From Acidobacteriota bacterium (lineage in GTDB: Bacteria; Actinomycetota; Acidimicrobiia; Acidimicrobiales; Microtrichaceae), in contig QEUP01000005.1 in assembly GCA_003577145.1 (NCBI GenBank), forward strand, positions 59,897 through 123,896: a stretch of DNA of 64,000 nt. Reading direction: 5' to 3'. Made by a program: the position numbers and the translations under genes. This document shows, in pieces, positions 44,437 through 53,110 of the stretch. Below the pieces are notes generated by a model, which was given only the letters and a program-made list of their open reading frames with translations, was not told where the DNA came from and ran no database searches. How positions within the stretch are numbered: the first letter of the stretch is position 1; every line of letters starts with the position of its first letter.

Positions 44437-45814
44437 GGGGCATGCTCCGCTTGCGTCGGAAGAGGTCGGCAATGTGCCCATCCTTCAACTTGAGGAAGGG
44501 TAGCTCGATGACGTGGTAGCTCAACACCGCACAGGTGAGTGTCCCGACAAGGGTGATGGCGGCGATCGCCGCGAAGTTGCCGGAGAACGGCTGGGCGCCC
44601 GTCCACAGCTCGGCCTGGCGGATCCAAGCCATGTGCCACAGGTAGAAGCTGTACGAGACCGCACCGAGATAGGCCACCGGTCTCCATCCGAGGAACCAGC
44701 GGATCCGGCCACGACGCTGATCGCCGAACATTGCCGGCAGCAGGAAGAACAGCGCGGCGAACCCGTAGATGAACTCACGAGCGACGTACTCGCGGCTGAT
44801 CTCGAGCGGTAGGGCAGGCGTGGCGAACATGTCGGTGAAGTGTCCCTGGAAGTCCCAGGGATTCACCACGATCAGCCAGAACCCCAGCGCGATCAACCAC
44901 GAGGCCGCCGGGTGCCGTCCCACCCAGGTGAGCGGCCTCGGCAAGGGGGCTCCTGTGGCGTGTGCTGCACTGAAGACGGCCATGGCCATACCCAAGGCGA
45001 AGAAGTCCATCTGTGACGGAAACCAGAGCATGCCGGCCTGTGCCCAGGGCGGATCGAAGACAACCAGGCTGAAGCGGAACGCCGTTCCGGCGATGTAGAT
45101 CGCGACGCACATCGCCAGGAGCCTTCGAATCGTCACGCCTCGCTCGATCGAGGAGAGCCAGCGGCTCGTCAGTACCGCGAAGGCGGGTAGCAGCAGGTAG
45201 AACACCATCTCCACCGCGATGCTCCACGATTGGGTGATGCCGTAGAAGGCGGTCTTGGCGGTCGCTGTCTGAAGGAACAGCGCGAACATCACCCACTGCC
45301 CGAAGCTCGGCAGGCCGTATATGCGCTCGCCGGTTGCGGGGTCGACCCCGACAGCCAACCCGAAGATGAGCGCGATGAAGACCAGGGCGGCCCAGTAGCC
45401 GGGGATGATCCGCAGCAGCCGCCGGCGGAAGAAGGACCACCACCCTGGTCGCGGCCTGTCCTGGAGCAGGCGGATGACAAAGGGCCGGTAGAGCAGGAAC
45501 GCCGAGAGGATGAAGAAGATGGGGAGGCCGATGTCGAAGCGGGCGAAATAGCGGCCTACCTCGTGCCGGAACTGGATTCCGGTGGCGAATGCGACATGGC
45601 CGACCATGATCATCATCATGCCGATGGCCCGGTAGCCGTCGAGGTTCGGGAAATGCGTCGTTGGCGTGGCCGAATCGCGATCCAGAGGCCGTTCTATGGC
45701 TGTCGGGTCGATGACCTGGGGCTTGCGTGCCGGAACGGGGTCAGGTGCTGTCACCGAACCCTCGCCGGGCTCTGTAGCCGCTCCGAGGGAACGGTCGCCG
45801 GCTGAACCGCTCAT
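44426..45814 (-). CDS. Acyltransferase 3 family membrane protein
   Basis: 462 residues. After an about 50-residue polar N-terminus the AT3 domain begins with FPNLDGYRAIGMMMIMVGHV, carrying the family's Arg and His, then IGLPIFFILSAFLLYRPF and about ten helices. Unlike the 24.5-kb protein it has no SGNH domain. It should transfer an acyl group (often acetyl or succinyl) to a glycan. ATG at 45814 lies 9 nt after the stop of GT39 paralogue D on the same strand. Confidence 0.88.
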   Translation of the reverse strand: MSGSAGDRSLGAATEPGEGSVTAPDPVPARKPQVIDPTAIERPLDRDSATPTTHFPNLDGYRAIGMMMIMVGHVAFATGIQFRHEVGRYFARFDIGLPIFFILSAFLLYRPFVIRLLQDRPRPGWWSFFRRRLLRIIPGYWAALVFIALIFGLAVGVDPATGERIYGLPSFGQWVMFALFLQTATAKTAFYGITQSWSIAVEMVFYLLLPAFAVLTSRWLSSIERGVTIRRLLAMCVAIYIAGTAFRFSLVVFDPPWAQAGMLWFPSQMDFFALGMAMAVFSAAHATGAPLPRPLTWVGRHPAASWLIALGFWLIVVNPWDFQGHFTDMFATPALPLEISREYVAREFIYGFAALFFLLPAMFGDQRRGRIRWFLGWRPVAYLGAVSYSFYLWHMAWIRQAELWTGAQPFSGNFAAIAAITLVGTLTCAVLSYHVIELPFLKLKDGHIADLFRRKRSMPRGP

Positions 45815-45823
45815 CTCGTGATC

Positions 45824-47227
45824 CTATTCGGCAGCCGTCGAGGCGGGCTCGATCGGCCCGGCCGAGCGATCGACAGCGGAGAGGTCTTCCTCGGTGCGGC
45901 CACGGCGTACCCCGACGAGTTCATCGACGGCCGCGGCCGCGAGGACGATGATCGCGATCTCAGCCGGTATGCGGAAGCGCCAGAGCCCGTAGAAGAGGGC
46001 GGCAGTCACCGTGACCGCGACGAACTGGGACAGCAGTGGTGTGAGGGGGACCCGGCGACGCCGCAGCACCAGCGCGCCGGCAACGGCCGACGCGAGGAGC
46101 ACCAGGTAGGTGAAGTACCCCGCCCAGGAGGCCCATCTCTCACGGCTCTCGCCTTGGTTGTAGTCGACCATCGCGCCGGGCGCGTAGAAGCCCCACAACC
46201 GCGCGATGCGGACGGCGGCGACGGCCGGTACACGGGCGACGTTGTCTGTGATGTACTCGAACGCGGCCGAGCGTTGAGCCGCTGAGGACACCGAGTCGTC
46301 CGGGTCGGGGATGTCGGTACCGGCGACGAACTCGGCATAGTCGTCGACTCCGTCGCCATCCGAATCGGACAGCGCCAGGCATTCAAGTGACCACAAGCCG
46401 GTTCCTTCTCCCTCGTACACTGCGTCACAGTTGGCCCCCAGAAGGGTCAACCCGTCGTTGCTCGACAACAGGACAGGGTTCTCGAAGCGGAAGAGGTTCG
46501 GAAGTACCCACGGCGCCAGAGCCAGAGCGGTGCCAGCGCAGATCACAGCCAGCCGGCCGATTTGCCGTGCGCGGCCGCTGACGAACCACCAGCACAGGGG
46601 CAGCCCCATGAAGGGCAGCAGCAGCAGTGACTCCGCGCGGGCCAGACCTGCCACACCGACGGTCAGGCCTAGGGCGAAGGCCCGCCCAATCGAGGGTGAC
46701 TCGATGAACCGGTAGGCGAGGAGCACCGCGGCGGCGATGGTGGCGGCACCCACGGATTCGGACATGACCAGACCGTCGTTGACCCAGAGGGCGGGGTAGA
46801 CCGCTGCCACACCGGCGGCTATGAGGCCGCAACGTGGACCGGCGATCCGACGGCCGATCAGGCCGATGACCACGACCGTGACGACCCCGATCGCGCACAT
46901 CGTGAGTCGTTGAGCGAGCAGGCTGTCACCGGGAAGCAGCGAGGCTGGTGCAGCCACGATGGCTGTGAGAGGAGGGTGGTCGGCGGCGGGGATCGTCGAC
47001 GAGGCGTATGGCTCCACGAAGCCTCGACCACCGGCGAGTGCCTCGGCGGCTCCGCTGTAGAAGATCTGATCCCCAGCTGCGAGGGTGAGCAGGCTTTCGT
47101 CGCGCTTGGCGAGTAGGACGTAGCCGACCCTCACCACGAGTGCGGCTACGGCAACCAGAGCCAGCTGCAGGTTGAAGGACCTGAGGACGGGTCGTCTCGG
47201 AGACGCCGCCGCCTCGTCAACCGGCAC
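45824..47227 (-). CDS. GT39-type glycosyltransferase, paralogue D with Ca-binding-like insert
   Basis: 467 residues from the GTG at 47227 (an upstream GTG at 47302 would give 492 and an 86-nt overlap with the next gene). The shared framework is present: YPALWVNDGLVMSESVGAA, NCDAVYEGEGTGLWSLEC and a final WRFRIPAEIAI replacing RYRVPxDV. In the same extracytoplasmic loop it carries SDSDGDGVDDYAEFVAGTDI near residues 283-303, a thrombospondin-3/EF-hand-like DxDxDG calcium motif not present in A-C. It should use polyprenyl-linked sugar. It is the most divergent of the four paralogues. Confidence 0.83.
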   Translation of the reverse strand: MPVDEAAASPRRPVLRSFNLQLALVAVAALVVRVGYVLLAKRDESLLTLAAGDQIFYSGAAEALAGGRGFVEPYASSTIPAADHPPLTAIVAAPASLLPGDSLLAQRLTMCAIGVVTVVVIGLIGRRIAGPRCGLIAAGVAAVYPALWVNDGLVMSESVGAATIAAAVLLAYRFIESPSIGRAFALGLTVGVAGLARAESLLLLPFMGLPLCWWFVSGRARQIGRLAVICAGTALALAPWVLPNLFRFENPVLLSSNDGLTLLGANCDAVYEGEGTGLWSLECLALSDSDGDGVDDYAEFVAGTDIPDPDDSVSSAAQRSAAFEYITDNVARVPAVAAVRIARLWGFYAPGAMVDYNQGESRERWASWAGYFTYLVLLASAVAGALVLRRRRVPLTPLLSQFVAVTVTAALFYGLWRFRIPAEIAIIVLAAAAVDELVGVRRGRTEEDLSAVDRSAGPIEPASTAAE

Positions 47228-48758
47228 TGCGGGCCTGCTGAGCCGCGCGCGGAACGATCGGCGCGTCCCTCCCGGTGCCCTGCGGTCGATGAGCGCCGTC
47301 ACCCTCTTCGTGGTACTCCTCCTCGACGTTCACGGCCCAGATGTCGTGGTGTGCACCGAGGATGTTCTCGACCGTGAGCATGGCCGTGTACATCGAGTGA
47401 TCCTGGTTGTTGTACTTGTGCATGCCGTTTCGGCCGACCGGATGCACGTTGGCGGCGTTCTCGGCGAGCCAGTGCCGCAGGATCTCGACGTTGCGCTTGT
47501 AGTGCTCGTCGTAGGTCGGGTAGGCCTTGGGCATCCGGACGACGTAGCCGTTCTGGACATCAGACGGGGAGGCGAGCCCGAGTAGGGCCAGCTCCTTTGT
47601 GGCGAGCTCGACCAGCTGATCGTCGGGCGCGGCCCACAGCTCGTCCCCCTCGAACACGAAGTACTCGAGGCCGAGGCACGTGCGGCCGTCTTTGACCAGG
47701 TACGGCGACCAGGAGCCGTAGTTCTGGATCCGACCCACCTCGACCTCGGGGGAGTGGACGTAGATCCAGTTGTCAGGGAAGCCGATGTCGTCGGGCACCA
47801 CGAGTGCGACCGTGAGGAAGTCGCGGAAATTCAGGTCGTCGGCGGCTTCACGGACATGATCCGGGACAGCGGGTTCGATGGCCTTGAGGAGCAGCGGAAG
47901 CGGCATGGAGGAGATGATGTGATCGGCTGGGTACTCGGTGGCCGCTCCGCCGTGGTCGGTCACGACCGACGTAGCGCGTCCGTCGGCGACGTTGACGCGC
48001 GTCACCGGACTGTTCATCACCACCTTCGTTCCCTGCGCTTCGACGAGGTCGCGGCAGCGCTCCCACATCATGCCGGGCCCGTACTTCGGATACTCGAACT
48101 CCTCTATGAGGCTGGTGATATCGGTTTGGTTCCGCGACGGGGTGAGCGAGTTGAGGATTGCCTTGAACAGCGACAGGTTCTTGATGCGCTGGGCGGCCCA
48201 GTCGGCCTGGATCTCGGTGGCCGGGACCCCCCACACCTTCTCGGTGTAGGTCTTGAAGAAGGTTCGGTACAGGCGCCAGCCGAACCGGGCTGCTACCCAA
48301 CCCTCGAAGGTGGACTGGTCCTTGGGGGGCCGTATTCGAACCCAGACATAGCTCAGCACGCAGCGGAGCGCCTCGATGATGCCGAGGTTGCTCAAGGCGT
48401 TGGACGCCTTGAGCGGGTAGTCGTAGTACCTGCCCTCGTAGAAGATCCTGCTCATCCGCGGTCGCAGGAGGAACTCCTCACCGGCGAGGATCTCGTGCCA
48501 GAGGTGCTGCACCTCCTCGACCTTGGTGAAGAACCTGTGGCCGCCGATGTCGAAGCGCCAGCCGTCCCGTTCCACCGTCCGGCTGATGCCTCCGACGGTG
48601 CTGTCGGCCTCCACCACGGTGGAGGCCAGGCCTCGTTTGGTCAACTCGTAGGCAGCGGTCAAGCCGGCGGGACCGGCACCGATTATGACGATGTCGCTCG
48701 CGGTGCCGTGGTGGGAAGTACTCGGAGTGGCAGAATCGGCGCGTTGAGCGTCGGTCAT
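47217..48758 (-). CDS. FAD/NAD-binding oxidoreductase, UDP-galactopyranose-mutase-like
   Basis: 513 residues. The N-terminal Rossmann motif is IIGAGPAGLTAAYEL, followed by VEADSTVGGISRTVERDGWRFDIGGHRFF (two parts: VEADSTVGGISRT and WRFDIGGHRFF), the family pattern shared by UDP-galactopyranose mutases and amine-oxidase-like flavoproteins, then FKTYTEKVWGVPATEI. If a mutase, it would make UDP-galactofuranose, fitting the AftD-like gene. The distinction from other flavin oxidoreductases cannot be made by eye. ATG at 48758; its stop overlaps the start of GT39 paralogue D by 11 nt. Confidence 0.82.
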   Translation of the reverse strand: MTDAQRADSATPSTSHHGTASDIVIIGAGPAGLTAAYELTKRGLASTVVEADSTVGGISRTVERDGWRFDIGGHRFFTKVEEVQHLWHEILAGEEFLLRPRMSRIFYEGRYYDYPLKASNALSNLGIIEALRCVLSYVWVRIRPPKDQSTFEGWVAARFGWRLYRTFFKTYTEKVWGVPATEIQADWAAQRIKNLSLFKAILNSLTPSRNQTDITSLIEEFEYPKYGPGMMWERCRDLVEAQGTKVVMNSPVTRVNVADGRATSVVTDHGGAATEYPADHIISSMPLPLLLKAIEPAVPDHVREAADDLNFRDFLTVALVVPDDIGFPDNWIYVHSPEVEVGRIQNYGSWSPYLVKDGRTCLGLEYFVFEGDELWAAPDDQLVELATKELALLGLASPSDVQNGYVVRMPKAYPTYDEHYKRNVEILRHWLAENAANVHPVGRNGMHKYNNQDHSMYTAMLTVENILGAHHDIWAVNVEEEYHEEGDGAHRPQGTGRDAPIVPRAAQQARSAG

Positions 48759-48877
48759 GGGTGCGATCACCTCTGGTTCCAGAGCCCCGCCAATTGTAGT
48801 GAGGGGGGAGGGGGGACCAAGGGAGCCCAACGCTACCGGAGCGGGGCGAGCCCGGTCACATGCGAGCGGCGAGCGGC

Positions 48878-49111
48878 TCAGGCCGGACGAGGGATGCGGC
48901 TGGTCGCGGATTCGGGCTGGCGTCCCAGCCGGCGGATTATGAGGATCTCGGTGGTGCAGAAGCTGGCCAGACGGGTGGACCAGCAGTCGACGACCCGCCG
49001 CTCGCCCCGGGTGGCGAAGAAGGTGGTCATCTGGTTCTCCTGTTGATAGGCATCGGCACCGTCGATCATCTCGACGGTACGGTCCTTGAAGGTCACCTCG
49101 AAGGTCGCCAC
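48878..49111 (-). CDS. Small conserved-looking protein of unknown function
   Basis: 77 residues starting with GTG: MATFEVTFKDRTVEMIDGAD then AYQQENQMTTFFATRGERRV. The N-terminal strand-turn-strand with an aromatic acidic helix looks like a real compact domain rather than a chance frame, and AAGAAG lies just upstream. The last 20 residues are basic and less ordered. I cannot name a family. It is 119 nt from the flavoprotein gene on the same strand and has the hairpin and repeat region upstream. Confidence 0.5.
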   Translation of the reverse strand: MATFEVTFKDRTVEMIDGADAYQQENQMTTFFATRGERRVVDCWSTRLASFCTTEILIIRRLGRQPESATSRIPRPA

Positions 49112-49236
49112 ACTGCTCTTCTTCCGCTCGGGGGTCGCTGGTAGGGCATCGCTGCAAAGAGAAGCGTACGGAGCACAGCTTGTGGCTTACCAGAGGGTAA
49201 CCCTGTGAATTGAGAGCGATCACCTGTGAGCTGACT

Positions 49237-49260
49237 GGGGATAACCCTCCGGTTATCCCC
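49237..49260. terminator. Perfect 10-bp stem-loop
   Basis: GGGGATAACC-CTCC-GGTTATCCCC is a fully paired stem with a 4-nt loop. It lies downstream of the glycosylase gene on the minus strand, after the repeats. There is no T-run, so it could be a terminator, an RNA-processing structure or a protein site. Confidence 0.5.
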
Positions 49261-49263
49261 AGG

Positions 49264-49445
49264 CTGCTGCGGCTGGCGCCTGCGCCGCGTTGCTTCGGTG
49301 TTGCCTCGCCGGCGCTCACCAACACCCGGCTTCGCCGATGCGGCTCACGTACTGCTTGCTGCTGCGGCTGGCGCCTGCGCAGCGTTGCTTCGGTGTTGCC
49401 TCGCCGGCGCTCACCAACACCCGGCTTCGCCGATGCGGCTCACGT
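49264..49445. repeat. Two 87-nt direct repeats, 95-nt period
   Basis: Copies at 49264-49350 and 49359-49445 differ by one base I can see (GCGCCGCG versus GCGCAGCG) and are separated by an 8-nt spacer. Each holds inverted arms GGTGTTG and CAACACC (first copy 49297-49303 and 49320-49326) around the palindrome CGCCGGCG, so the unit can fold. No transposase or target duplication is seen. It may be a REP-like family. Confidence 0.85.
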
Positions 49446-49466
49446 GCGCGTTGCTGAGGCGGAAGA

Positions 49467-50372
49467 TCAGATCTGCTCGATGCGCATGGGGGCCAGACGC
49501 GGTCCCCTCTTCGGTGCATGTATCCCGCCCAGGCTGAGCAGGCGGATGACCCGGCCGCGGTGGCCGGCGAAGGGACCGAGGAGCTCTAGCATCCGCTCGT
49601 CTGACCCGCGGGCTTCCCCCGCCAGTCCCCAGCAGACGTCGTCGGCGAGGTGGTAGTCGCCCACGGCGACCGCGTCGGCGTCGCCGAAGGCGACGAAGCT
49701 GACCCGCCCTACCGACCAGGCGCCGATGCCCGGAAGGGCCAGCAATCGCTTCAGAGCCAGCTCGGTGTCGATCTCGGCCAGCGCTTCGAGCTGCTGAGAC
49801 CGCCGTGCTGTGCGAAGGACCAGCTCGGCGCGTCGACGCTCGACACCGAGGGAGTGAAGATCGTGATACCCGAGGTCGGCCAGCCGCTCCGGCCCAGGCG
49901 GGCTCAGCAGATCGGCCGGCCCGGGCGCCGGCGCCCCGTAGCGATGGAGGATCCCGTAGTAGGCGCGCTTTGCTTGGGCGGAGGTCACCTTCTGGCTGAG
50001 GAGGACGGGCAGCAGGGCGTGCCACACGCCGTTGGTACGCGCGATCCGCAGCCCGGGGTTGTCGCGGTCGAGACGGGCGACGAGGGGATGACGATCAGCT
50101 CTGAACCCGCTCCGGTCGTCGTTGAGGCCCAGGAGGTCCTCGGCCCGGTCCAGGGTCCAGTCCGAGCCCGGCCCCCAGGCGTCGACGAGAAGCTTCATGC
50201 CGCCCCCGTGCTGCACGCGCACCGTCGAGGAGCCTTCAGGGGTGACGGTGGCCCGCCAGACCCCGTCCCGGGCGAACCTGAGCGTGGGATCGTTGCGGCC
50301 CTTGCCCGTCTTGGCCATGGTGGCCCGCAGATCGAGTCGATTCCCGGTCGTGAGGACCCGCGCGCGCGTCAT
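49467..50372 (-). CDS. HhH-GPD DNA glycosylase (AlkA-like)
   Basis: 301 residues. The C-terminal half is a helix-hairpin-helix base-excision glycosylase: LLSQKVTSAQAKRAYYGIL, hairpin LPGIGAWSVGRVSFVAFGD near 215 and the catalytic Asp in AVGDYHLAD near 238. No C-terminal iron-sulfur cysteines are present, so it resembles AlkA-type 3-methyladenine glycosylase rather than MutY/Nth. The N-terminal 100 residues are a beta-rich domain. Its ATG overlaps the stop of the acyl-CoA synthetase gene as ATGA, so it is translated with it. Confidence 0.87.
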   Translation of the reverse strand: MTRARVLTTGNRLDLRATMAKTGKGRNDPTLRFARDGVWRATVTPEGSSTVRVQHGGGMKLLVDAWGPGSDWTLDRAEDLLGLNDDRSGFRADRHPLVARLDRDNPGLRIARTNGVWHALLPVLLSQKVTSAQAKRAYYGILHRYGAPAPGPADLLSPPGPERLADLGYHDLHSLGVERRRAELVLRTARRSQQLEALAEIDTELALKRLLALPGIGAWSVGRVSFVAFGDADAVAVGDYHLADDVCWGLAGEARGSDERMLELLGPFAGHRGRVIRLLSLGGIHAPKRGPRLAPMRIEQI

Positions 50373-52006
50373 TGCAGATCCTTCTTGGCGACCTCGAGAG
50401 CCCACCGGTAGTCGGCCTTGCCGGCGGGGCTGCGAAGGACCTCGGGGAGGCGTATGAAGGCCTTGGGGACCTTGAAGCCGGCGAGCGTCTCCGCGCACGT
50501 CGCTTGCAGGGAGGCGTCCGACGCCGACGCCCCCGGTCGCAGGCTCACGATGGCGACGACCTCCTCTCCCCATCGACCGGAAGGCCTGCCGACCACGACC
50601 GCATCGTGGATGGCGGGATGGCGCTTCAGCGCGCTCTCGACCTCCTCGACGAAGACCTTCTCACCCCCGGTGTTGACGGTCGCTGACTCACGCCCGTGGA
50701 GCTCGATCGAGCCGTCGGGGCGGAGGCGGGCCCTGTCACCGGCGACCGCGTACCGGACTCCTCCGATGACGGGAAAGGTCGCGGCTGTCTTCCCGGGATC
50801 GCCCAGGTAACCCAGGGGTACCCGGCCGTGCTTGGCCAGCCAGCCGAGTTGGGGATCACCCGGTCGAAGCGGCCGGGTACGGGATTCGTCGAGAACCGCC
50901 GTGTTGGGGCCCGGCACGAATCCTGAGTCCGCGCTCTCATGGGTCATGCCGATCGCCTGGCGACCGCTCTCGGAGGAGCCGAGGACGTCGATGACGGTCA
51001 CGCCTGGCAGAGCACGAGTGAGCCTCCGCTTGGTCTCGTCGCTGAGCACGGCTCCGCCACTCAGGACGTGTCGCAACGAGGTCAGGTCGTGGTCGCTGGA
51101 TTCGAGCGAGTCGAGAAGTGGGCGCGCCATCGGATCTCCCACGACGAGCAGCGAGGTTGCGTGGTGCTGGGCGGCGGCGGCCAGCACGTCCTCGGCGTCG
51201 AAGCTCGTGGGGTTGCTCTGGATGATCACCGTTCCACCGGCGACCCAGGCGCTGATTGCATTCCAATGAGCGGCTCCGTGCATGAAGGGGGGTGCGGGAA
51301 GCGCCCGGACCCTGCCGCGGCCGGCCTTGGCGACGATCTCGTCGATCGAGGAGATCTCCTCGGACTCGGGCAGCACACCGAGAGCGGAGACGAGGAAGTC
51401 GGCCTGGCGCCACAGAACGCCCTTGGGCATGCCCGTGGTCCCGCCGGTGTAGAGGATGTAGAGGTCATCCGGCGACCAGGATGCCACCAGTTCATCGGGC
51501 AGGCGGGGAGAGGCAGCCCGCAGTGCCGACTCGTAGTCGAGCGCGCCCGGCAGCAGTTCGTTGCCGGAGCCATCGTCGACTTGCAGGAGCAGCCCCAGAT
51601 CGGGGAGGTCGTCGAGGACCTCGGCCAGGGTCGGAGCGAAGGCGCCGTGGTAGACGACGGCGCGAGCCGCGGCGTCGGCGAGCACGTAGCGAAGCTCATC
51701 GGCGACGTAGCGGTAGTTGACGTTGAACGGCGCGCAGCGCGCCTTGTAAGCGCCGAGCATGCACTCGAGGTACTCGTTGCCGTTGAACAGGTAGAGCGCC
51801 ACGTGGTCGTGTACCGATTGCCACGGCTCAGCCGCGTCGTGGTCACCTTTGATCGTCAGCCCGTGCGAGAGGAGCACCGACGCCAGGCGACGGGTCCGTT
51901 CGGTGGTCTGGGCCCAGGTGAAACGACGGTCACCGAAGCGCAGGCTCTCGCGGTCGGGGATGGTGGCGGCGACGGCTTCCAGCAGTGCAGGGAGGTTCAG
52001 TTCCAT
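50369..52006 (-). CDS. Acyl-CoA synthetase (AMP-binding family)
   Basis: 545 residues. ANL-family adenylating enzyme: AMP-binding P-loop YTGGTTGMPKGVL near 189, later RLRPDGSIELHGRESATVNTGGEKVF with the hinge, and a C-terminal VGRPSGRWGEEVVAIV with the Lys expected in RSPAGKADYRW. It activates a carboxylic acid to an acyl-AMP and acyl-CoA; fatty acids are most likely given FadD-type layout, but the specificity is not readable. ATG at 52006; the 99 nt upstream separating it from the peptide ATPase hold no feature. Coupled downstream to the DNA glycosylase. Confidence 0.88.
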   Translation of the reverse strand: MELNLPALLEAVAATIPDRESLRFGDRRFTWAQTTERTRRLASVLLSHGLTIKGDHDAAEPWQSVHDHVALYLFNGNEYLECMLGAYKARCAPFNVNYRYVADELRYVLADAAARAVVYHGAFAPTLAEVLDDLPDLGLLLQVDDGSGNELLPGALDYESALRAASPRLPDELVASWSPDDLYILYTGGTTGMPKGVLWRQADFLVSALGVLPESEEISSIDEIVAKAGRGRVRALPAPPFMHGAAHWNAISAWVAGGTVIIQSNPTSFDAEDVLAAAAQHHATSLLVVGDPMARPLLDSLESSDHDLTSLRHVLSGGAVLSDETKRRLTRALPGVTVIDVLGSSESGRQAIGMTHESADSGFVPGPNTAVLDESRTRPLRPGDPQLGWLAKHGRVPLGYLGDPGKTAATFPVIGGVRYAVAGDRARLRPDGSIELHGRESATVNTGGEKVFVEEVESALKRHPAIHDAVVVGRPSGRWGEEVVAIVSLRPGASASDASLQATCAETLAGFKVPKAFIRLPEVLRSPAGKADYRWALEVAKKDLQ

Positions 52007-52105
52007 CGGTGTTCAGCCCCGATCAGCGATGCGAAGCCACGATCGAGAGCGGCTCGAACGCGATCCATCCGGTCAGCGCGGACAGATCGGCGGTGTGCTG
52101 GTCGG

Positions 52106-53110
52106 TCATTCCTCGGGTTCGAGAAGCGGGAAGTGGCAGGCGACGAAGTGGTCGTCGCCGACCCCGCGGGCTGTCGGCTCCTCGGTACTGCATCGCGCTT
52201 GGGCACGCGGGCAGCGGGTGCGGAACCTGCATCCGCTGGGTGGGTCGAGCGGTGAGGGCAACTCACCGGTCAGCCTGATGCCGCTGTCGATCGGCACGGT
52301 CGGATCGGGGTGAGGAATCGCCGAGATGAGCGCTTCGGTGTAGGGATGGGCCGGTTCGGCGAAGAGCGTGTCGGGTGGCCCGACCTCGCAGATCTTCCCG
52401 AGGTACATGACCGCTACCCGGTCGCTGACGTTCTTGACGACTGCGAGGTCGTGGGCGATGAAGACCAGCGTCAAGCCGTAACGGGTCTTCATGTCCTGGA
52501 GCAGGTTGAGGATCTGGGCCTGAACCGAGACGTCGAGCGCAGATACCGGTTCGTCACAGATGATGAGCCTGGGATCGGTGATTACGGCTCGTGCTATCGA
52601 GATCCGCTGGCACTGTCCGCCGGAGAACTCGTGAGGCCGCCGGTCGCGTGCCGCATCGGGGTCGACCCCCACTGCGACGAGAACCTCCTCGACCTTGGCC
52701 GCCTCTTGATCGGCGTCGGCTGTGCGCCAGATCCGGAGCGGCTCGGCAACTATGTCGGCCACCTTGCGCCGCGGGTTCAGGGAGGAGATGGGATCCTGGA
52801 AGATCATCTGGAGCTGCGGCCTGATCTGCCGTAGCCGGCTTCCCCGCAGCGAGGTCAGCTCGACTCCGTCGAGGCTCACCGAACCTGCGGTCGGGCGGGG
52901 CACCTGGATCACAGCCTTGCCGGTTGTCGACTTGCCGCACCCGGACTCACCGACGAGGCCGAGCGTCTCGCCCTCCAGGATGTCGAAGCTGATGTTCGAG
53001 ACGGCATGAACCGTACGCCTGCGGGCGGCGCTGAACTCGACGACGAGCCCCTCCACCCGCAGCAGGGCACTGCCGGCCGGTCGCAGGTGGGCGGTGCCGC
53101 TTCCCGCCAT
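52106..53110 (-). CDS. oppF: Peptide ABC transporter ATPase (OppF type)
   Basis: 334 residues. Walker A GESGCGKST, signature FSGGQCQRISIARA (canonical LSGGQ with F in first place), Walker B LIICDEPVSALDVS, and the Opp/Dpp C-terminal Cys loop DPPSGCRFRTRCPRAQARC. It powers peptide or related solute uptake as half of a heterodimer with the OppD-type ATPase. Its ATG shares one base with the upstream stop (TGATG), so the two are coupled. Confidence 0.92.
   Translation of the reverse strand: MAGSGTAHLRPAGSALLRVEGLVVEFSAARRRTVHAVSNISFDILEGETLGLVGESGCGKSTTGKAVIQVPRPTAGSVSLDGVELTSLRGSRLRQIRPQLQMIFQDPISSLNPRRKVADIVAEPLRIWRTADADQEAAKVEEVLVAVGVDPDAARDRRPHEFSGGQCQRISIARAVITDPRLIICDEPVSALDVSVQAQILNLLQDMKTRYGLTLVFIAHDLAVVKNVSDRVAVMYLGKICEVGPPDTLFAEPAHPYTEALISAIPHPDPTVPIDSGIRLTGELPSPLDPPSGCRFRTRCPRAQARCSTEEPTARGVGDDHFVACHFPLLEPEE

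Larger units (their letters stand above)
49112..49466. other. Intergenic region with hairpin and 87-nt direct repeats
   Basis: 355 nt without a credible gene. From left it holds an A/G-rich upstream region of the small protein, a perfect 10-bp hairpin, two copies of an 87-nt repeat and the end of the glycosylase gene. Short frames here (for example 49316-49519 minus) are just translations of the repeat. Confidence 0.7.

Noticed and set aside
49264..49445. CRISPR-like repeat
   Set aside because: Only two units, an 8-nt spacer and a unit too long; no cas genes.
49411..50025. 204-residue minus-strand frame ending in the repeat
   Set aside because: Wrong frame of the DNA glycosylase gene and the repeat; Arg-rich.
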